A DNA stretch of 64,000 nucleotides, taken from assembly GCF_004217445.1 (NCBI RefSeq), contig NZ_SHKX01000010.1, positions 620,001-684,000 of the forward strand. Direction: 5' to 3'. Origin of the DNA: Fluviicoccus keumensis (GTDB lineage Bacteria > Pseudomonadota > Gammaproteobacteria > Pseudomonadales > Moraxellaceae). Positions 61,910 through 64,000 of the stretch are shown one piece after another. Position 1 is the first letter of the stretch, and each line of letters opens with the position of its first letter. The position numbers and the translations under genes are program-made. The notes beneath the pieces were generated by a model, which was given only the letters and a program-made list of their open reading frames with translations, was not told the DNA's origin and ran no database searches.

Positions 61910-62764
61910 TTACAGCGGCAAACGGCTCAGCCACTTCGCCTTGGCCTTGGCCAGCAGCCCGCGTGAATCGGTGTGCCACGGGTGGAAGTTCGGGCTGTAG
62001 AACTTGAAGTAGGCAGGCAGCAGCTTGCGGAACACGCCGGGTGTGCCGTAGAAATAATTCAGGCCCTGCGCCCACGCCTTCAGGTTGCCCAGCTCCCCGG
62101 CTTCCTTCATCAGCTGCACCAGATGGATGGTGGAGAACAGCGGGAACAGCACGCTCACCGCCATCATCTCGGTGACACGCACGAATTCGCTGCCGCCGAT
62201 GGCCTTGTAGACATCGAAGGCCACCGCCTTGTGCTCGGCTTCCTCGATGGCGTGCCAGGCCCAGATCGGGGCCATGCGCGGGTCCATTTCCTCCAGCGCA
62301 TTGAACTTCAAGAGGAACTCCTCGGCCATCATCGCGGTGAAGTGTTCCACGGCGACGGTATGCGCCAGCTGGCGTTCCGGGCTGAGCTTGCGCAGGCGGT
62401 CCATGAACATCGCGATTTCATGCTCCAGACGACCCAGGCCGATGCCGCGGTCTTCGAGGAAGCCATTCAGCGCCTTGTGCTCCTTGCTGTGGTGCGCCTC
62501 CTGGCCGATGAAGCCGCGAATGGCCTTCTGCAGTTCCGGGTCGGTGATGCGGTCCTGGTAGTAGCGCACCGAGTCAATGAAGAAACGCTCGCCGGGCGGG
62601 AAGCCGGAGGACAGCGCGGCCAGCAGCAGCGTCTTCATCGGATTGTTGTCCCACCACCATTTCGGCAGGTCGGCGGGAAAATCGAAATCGGGACGACGGA
62701 CTTCCGGGATCATCCCGGCGGGGGTGGCGGTCTGGCGGATCGCGGAGGTGGCGGCGGCGGTCAT
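61910..62764 (-). CDS. Metal-dependent hydrolase-like protein (PF10118 type, ferritin-like)
   Basis: This 284-residue helical protein has Glu/His pairs expected of a di-metal centre: FIGQEAHHSKEHKAL, EHEIAMFMD, TVAVEHFTAMMAEEF and AWHAIEEAEHKAVAFDVY. The family is annotated as metal-dependent hydrolases. It may oxidise or cleave a lipid-like substrate. The start at 62764 gives family homology; the in-frame ATG at 62869 adds 35 unconserved residues. It is convergent with the sulfatase gene. Confidence 0.87.
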   Translation of the reverse strand: MTAAATSAIRQTATPAGMIPEVRRPDFDFPADLPKWWWDNNPMKTLLLAALSSGFPPGERFFIDSVRYYQDRITDPELQKAIRGFIGQEAHHSKEHKALNGFLEDRGIGLGRLEHEIAMFMDRLRKLSPERQLAHTVAVEHFTAMMAEEFLLKFNALEEMDPRMAPIWAWHAIEEAEHKAVAFDVYKAIGGSEFVRVTEMMAVSVLFPLFSTIHLVQLMKEAGELGNLKAWAQGLNYFYGTPGVFRKLLPAYFKFYSPNFHPWHTDSRGLLAKAKAKWLSRLPL

Positions 62765-62873
62765 GGCGTTACCCTGTTCGTTGCTTCGTGGTGATGGCCA
62801 CAGGTTACGATTCGTCCAGTTCGGGGCGTGAGGGCCGTCGGGGACAATCGGCTTGTCATCGGAGGCCAAGACC

Positions 62874-63644
62874 TCAGAATTTCCCGCCCTTCCCCTCGCC
62901 TCCCGAAAACCGTCCCGCCCCCGCCACCGACTCCCCGCTGGCCAGCGTCTTCAGACCGTAACCGAATTCATGCCGCAAGGCCTCGTCCACGTCCTTGTCC
63001 CATTGTTCATAGGCGCTCAGCCGGTCGCCGCGCAGACAGGTCTGCGGAAAACCCGCTATCTGCAAGGCCAGTTCCTCGGCGGCGCGCAAGGCCTCGCCGG
63101 GCGGCACCACGCGGTTCGCCAGCCCGATCGCCAGCGCCTCCCGCGCGTCCACCGGCCGTCCGGTCAGGATCAGGTCCAGCGCCCGGCTCTGGCCGATCAG
63201 GCGCGGCAGGCGCACGGTGCCGCCGTCAATCAGCGGCACGCCGAAGCGGCGGCAGAACACGCCGAACACCGCCGTTTCGTCCGCCACGCGCAGGTCGCAC
63301 CACAGCGCCAGTTCCAGCCCGCCCGCCACGCAATAGCCGCTCACCGCCGCGATCACCGGTTTGCCCAGCCGCATCCGTGTCGGCCCCATCGGCCCGTCGC
63401 CGTCGGTATCCAGCCGGTTGCGGCGCTCGGGGTCGGCAAACACCGCCTTCAGGTCCGCTCCGGCGCAAAAGTTGCCGCCCTCGCCGCTCATGATCGCCAC
63501 CGCCAGCTCGGCATCCGCGTCGAAATCACGGAAAGCCTGCGCCAGCGCCTCGGCGGTGGGCCGGTCGACGGCATTGCGGGCTTCGGAACGAGTGATGAAG
63601 ACTGTCAGCAGCGGCGGCCGACGTTCAACACGGACAAGGGACAT
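62874..63644 (-). CDS. Enoyl-CoA hydratase/isomerase family protein (crotonase)
   Basis: This 256-residue crotonase has TVFITRSEARNAVDRPTAEAL, the oxyanion-hole regions SGEGGNFCAGADL and VSGYCVAGGLELALWCDLRV, and FGVPLIDGGTVRLPRLIG, where a catalytic Glu is replaced by Asp or absent. It resembles crotonases of unknown substrate in beta-oxidation-like pathways. It is divergent from the molybdopterin oxidoreductase gene. Confidence 0.88.
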   Translation of the reverse strand: MSLVRVERRPPLLTVFITRSEARNAVDRPTAEALAQAFRDFDADAELAVAIMSGEGGNFCAGADLKAVFADPERRNRLDTDGDGPMGPTRMRLGKPVIAAVSGYCVAGGLELALWCDLRVADETAVFGVFCRRFGVPLIDGGTVRLPRLIGQSRALDLILTGRPVDAREALAIGLANRVVPPGEALRAAEELALQIAGFPQTCLRGDRLSAYEQWDKDVDEALRHEFGYGLKTLASGESVAGAGRFSGGEGKGGKF

Positions 63645-63741
63645 GGCTGGCTCCGGAACCAGAGGGGTTGCCGGAGTATAGCCCCCGGAACGGAAACCGG
63701 GCGGTCACGATACAGGGTCACACGGCGGTTGCCTTATTGAA

Positions 63742-63753
63742 TAACGATCGTTA
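63742..63753. promoter_or_regulatory. Palindromic operator candidate between the crotonase and the molybdopterin gene
   Basis: TAACGATCGTTA is a perfect 12-base palindrome, 42 bases before the oxidoreductase start and about 100 bases before the crotonase start. Similar sites are bound by TetR-type regulators of acyl-CoA genes. Confidence 0.5.
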
Positions 63754-63795
63754 CGATCAGTCGCATCCCAGCCGCCTTCCGGACCGGAGTCCGCC

Positions 63796-64000
63796 ATGAC
63801 CACGCAAACCACCGCCTGCATCCTCTGCTCCCGCAACTGCGGGCTGACCGTGGAGATCGAGAACGGCAAATTCACCAAAATCCGGGGCGATGACAACCAT
63901 CCCGTCAGCAAGGGCTACATCTGCCAGAAGGCGGCGCGGCTGGAACACTACCAGAACCACGACGACCGCCTGCGCCAGCCGCTGCGCCGCAAAGCTGACG
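63796..64000 (+). CDS. Molybdopterin oxidoreductase, N-terminal part (cut by window edge)
   Basis: The first 68 codons encode the iron-sulphur-binding start of a molybdopterin oxidoreductase: CILCSRNCG with a following GYICQKAA supply the four Cys (CxxC-x3-C-x27-C) for a 4Fe-4S cluster. The frame is open to the window end. There is no Tat signal before the first Cys, so the enzyme is probably cytoplasmic. Divergent crotonase and a shared palindrome suggest co-regulation with acyl-CoA metabolism. Confidence 0.85.
   Translation, partial: MTTQTTACILCSRNCGLTVEIENGKFTKIRGDDNHPVSKGYICQKAARLEHYQNHDDRLRQPLRRKAD

Overview
The window is high-GC, densely packed chromosomal DNA from a Gram-negative proteobacterium. 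Gene order and content point to the gammaproteobacterial order Pseudomonadales, perhaps a relative of the Moraxellaceae. The evidence is tex next to an ompR/envZ (amgRS-like) pair and hslO, tesA head to head with a YbbA/YbbP-type ABC pair, a DUF2789 protein, a wax-ester synthase/DGAT, and PNAG genes of the pga type. This placement is inferred from remembered synteny, not from a search. I saw no rRNA, tRNA, insertion sequence, phage or CRISPR array, and no gene-free stretch longer than about 300 bases.

Layout. 1-8.3 kb: a truncated thioesterase-like gene, an SGNH hydrolase, a wax-ester synthase, an LPP20-family lipoprotein behind a consensus sigma-54 promoter, thioesterases, and the tesA/ybbA/ybbP group. 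8.3-10.8 kb: a three-gene electron-transfer operon (cytochrome b561, a Cyc2-like porin-cytochrome fusion, a class I cytochrome c) behind a tandem TTAAG-N6-TTAAG box. 10.9-22.6 kb: housekeeping genes (EVE protein, HemW-like, TypA/BipA, OmpA, Hsp33, EnvZ/OmpR, Tex). 22.7-32.7 kb: a large beta-propeller lipoprotein, a YciA-type thioesterase, a DyP peroxidase, an aberrant phosphofructokinase and pgaBCD. 32.9-43.7 kb: a START-domain protein, a YchJ-like protein, a diguanylate cyclase, a DCC protein, SDRs, a FAD-dependent lipoprotein oxidase with a divergent TetR regulator, a cytochrome c5, a divergent AdoMet-decarboxylase homologue with its own leader ORF, and an epimerase/MerR pair. 43.7-49.9 kb: an HD-GYP response regulator coupled to a hybrid histidine kinase, a second cytochrome c5, and an EamA exporter preceded by what looks like a ribosome-mediated attenuator. 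49.9-52.6 kb: an AmmeMemoRadiSam locus. 52.6-64 kb: lipid and acyl-CoA genes (two crotonases, a desaturase, a thioesterase, hydrolases, a PF10118-type ferritin-like protein), a Tat-exported sulfatase, and the start of a molybdopterin oxidoreductase.

How the genes fit together. Lipid and acyl-CoA metabolism recurs across the window. A cyclic-di-GMP set (GGEEF cyclase with an I-site, HD-GYP phosphodiesterase, PgaC/PgaD) suggests regulated biofilm polysaccharide. The most distinctive items are the Cyc2-like operon with its regulatory box, the SpeD homologue lacking usual AdoMetDC residues and its leader ORF, the eamA leader, and the phosphofructokinase with a replaced phosphate-donor motif. Many neighbours are divergent or convergent with overlapping or nearly touching ends, so much of the regulatory DNA must lie inside coding sequence.
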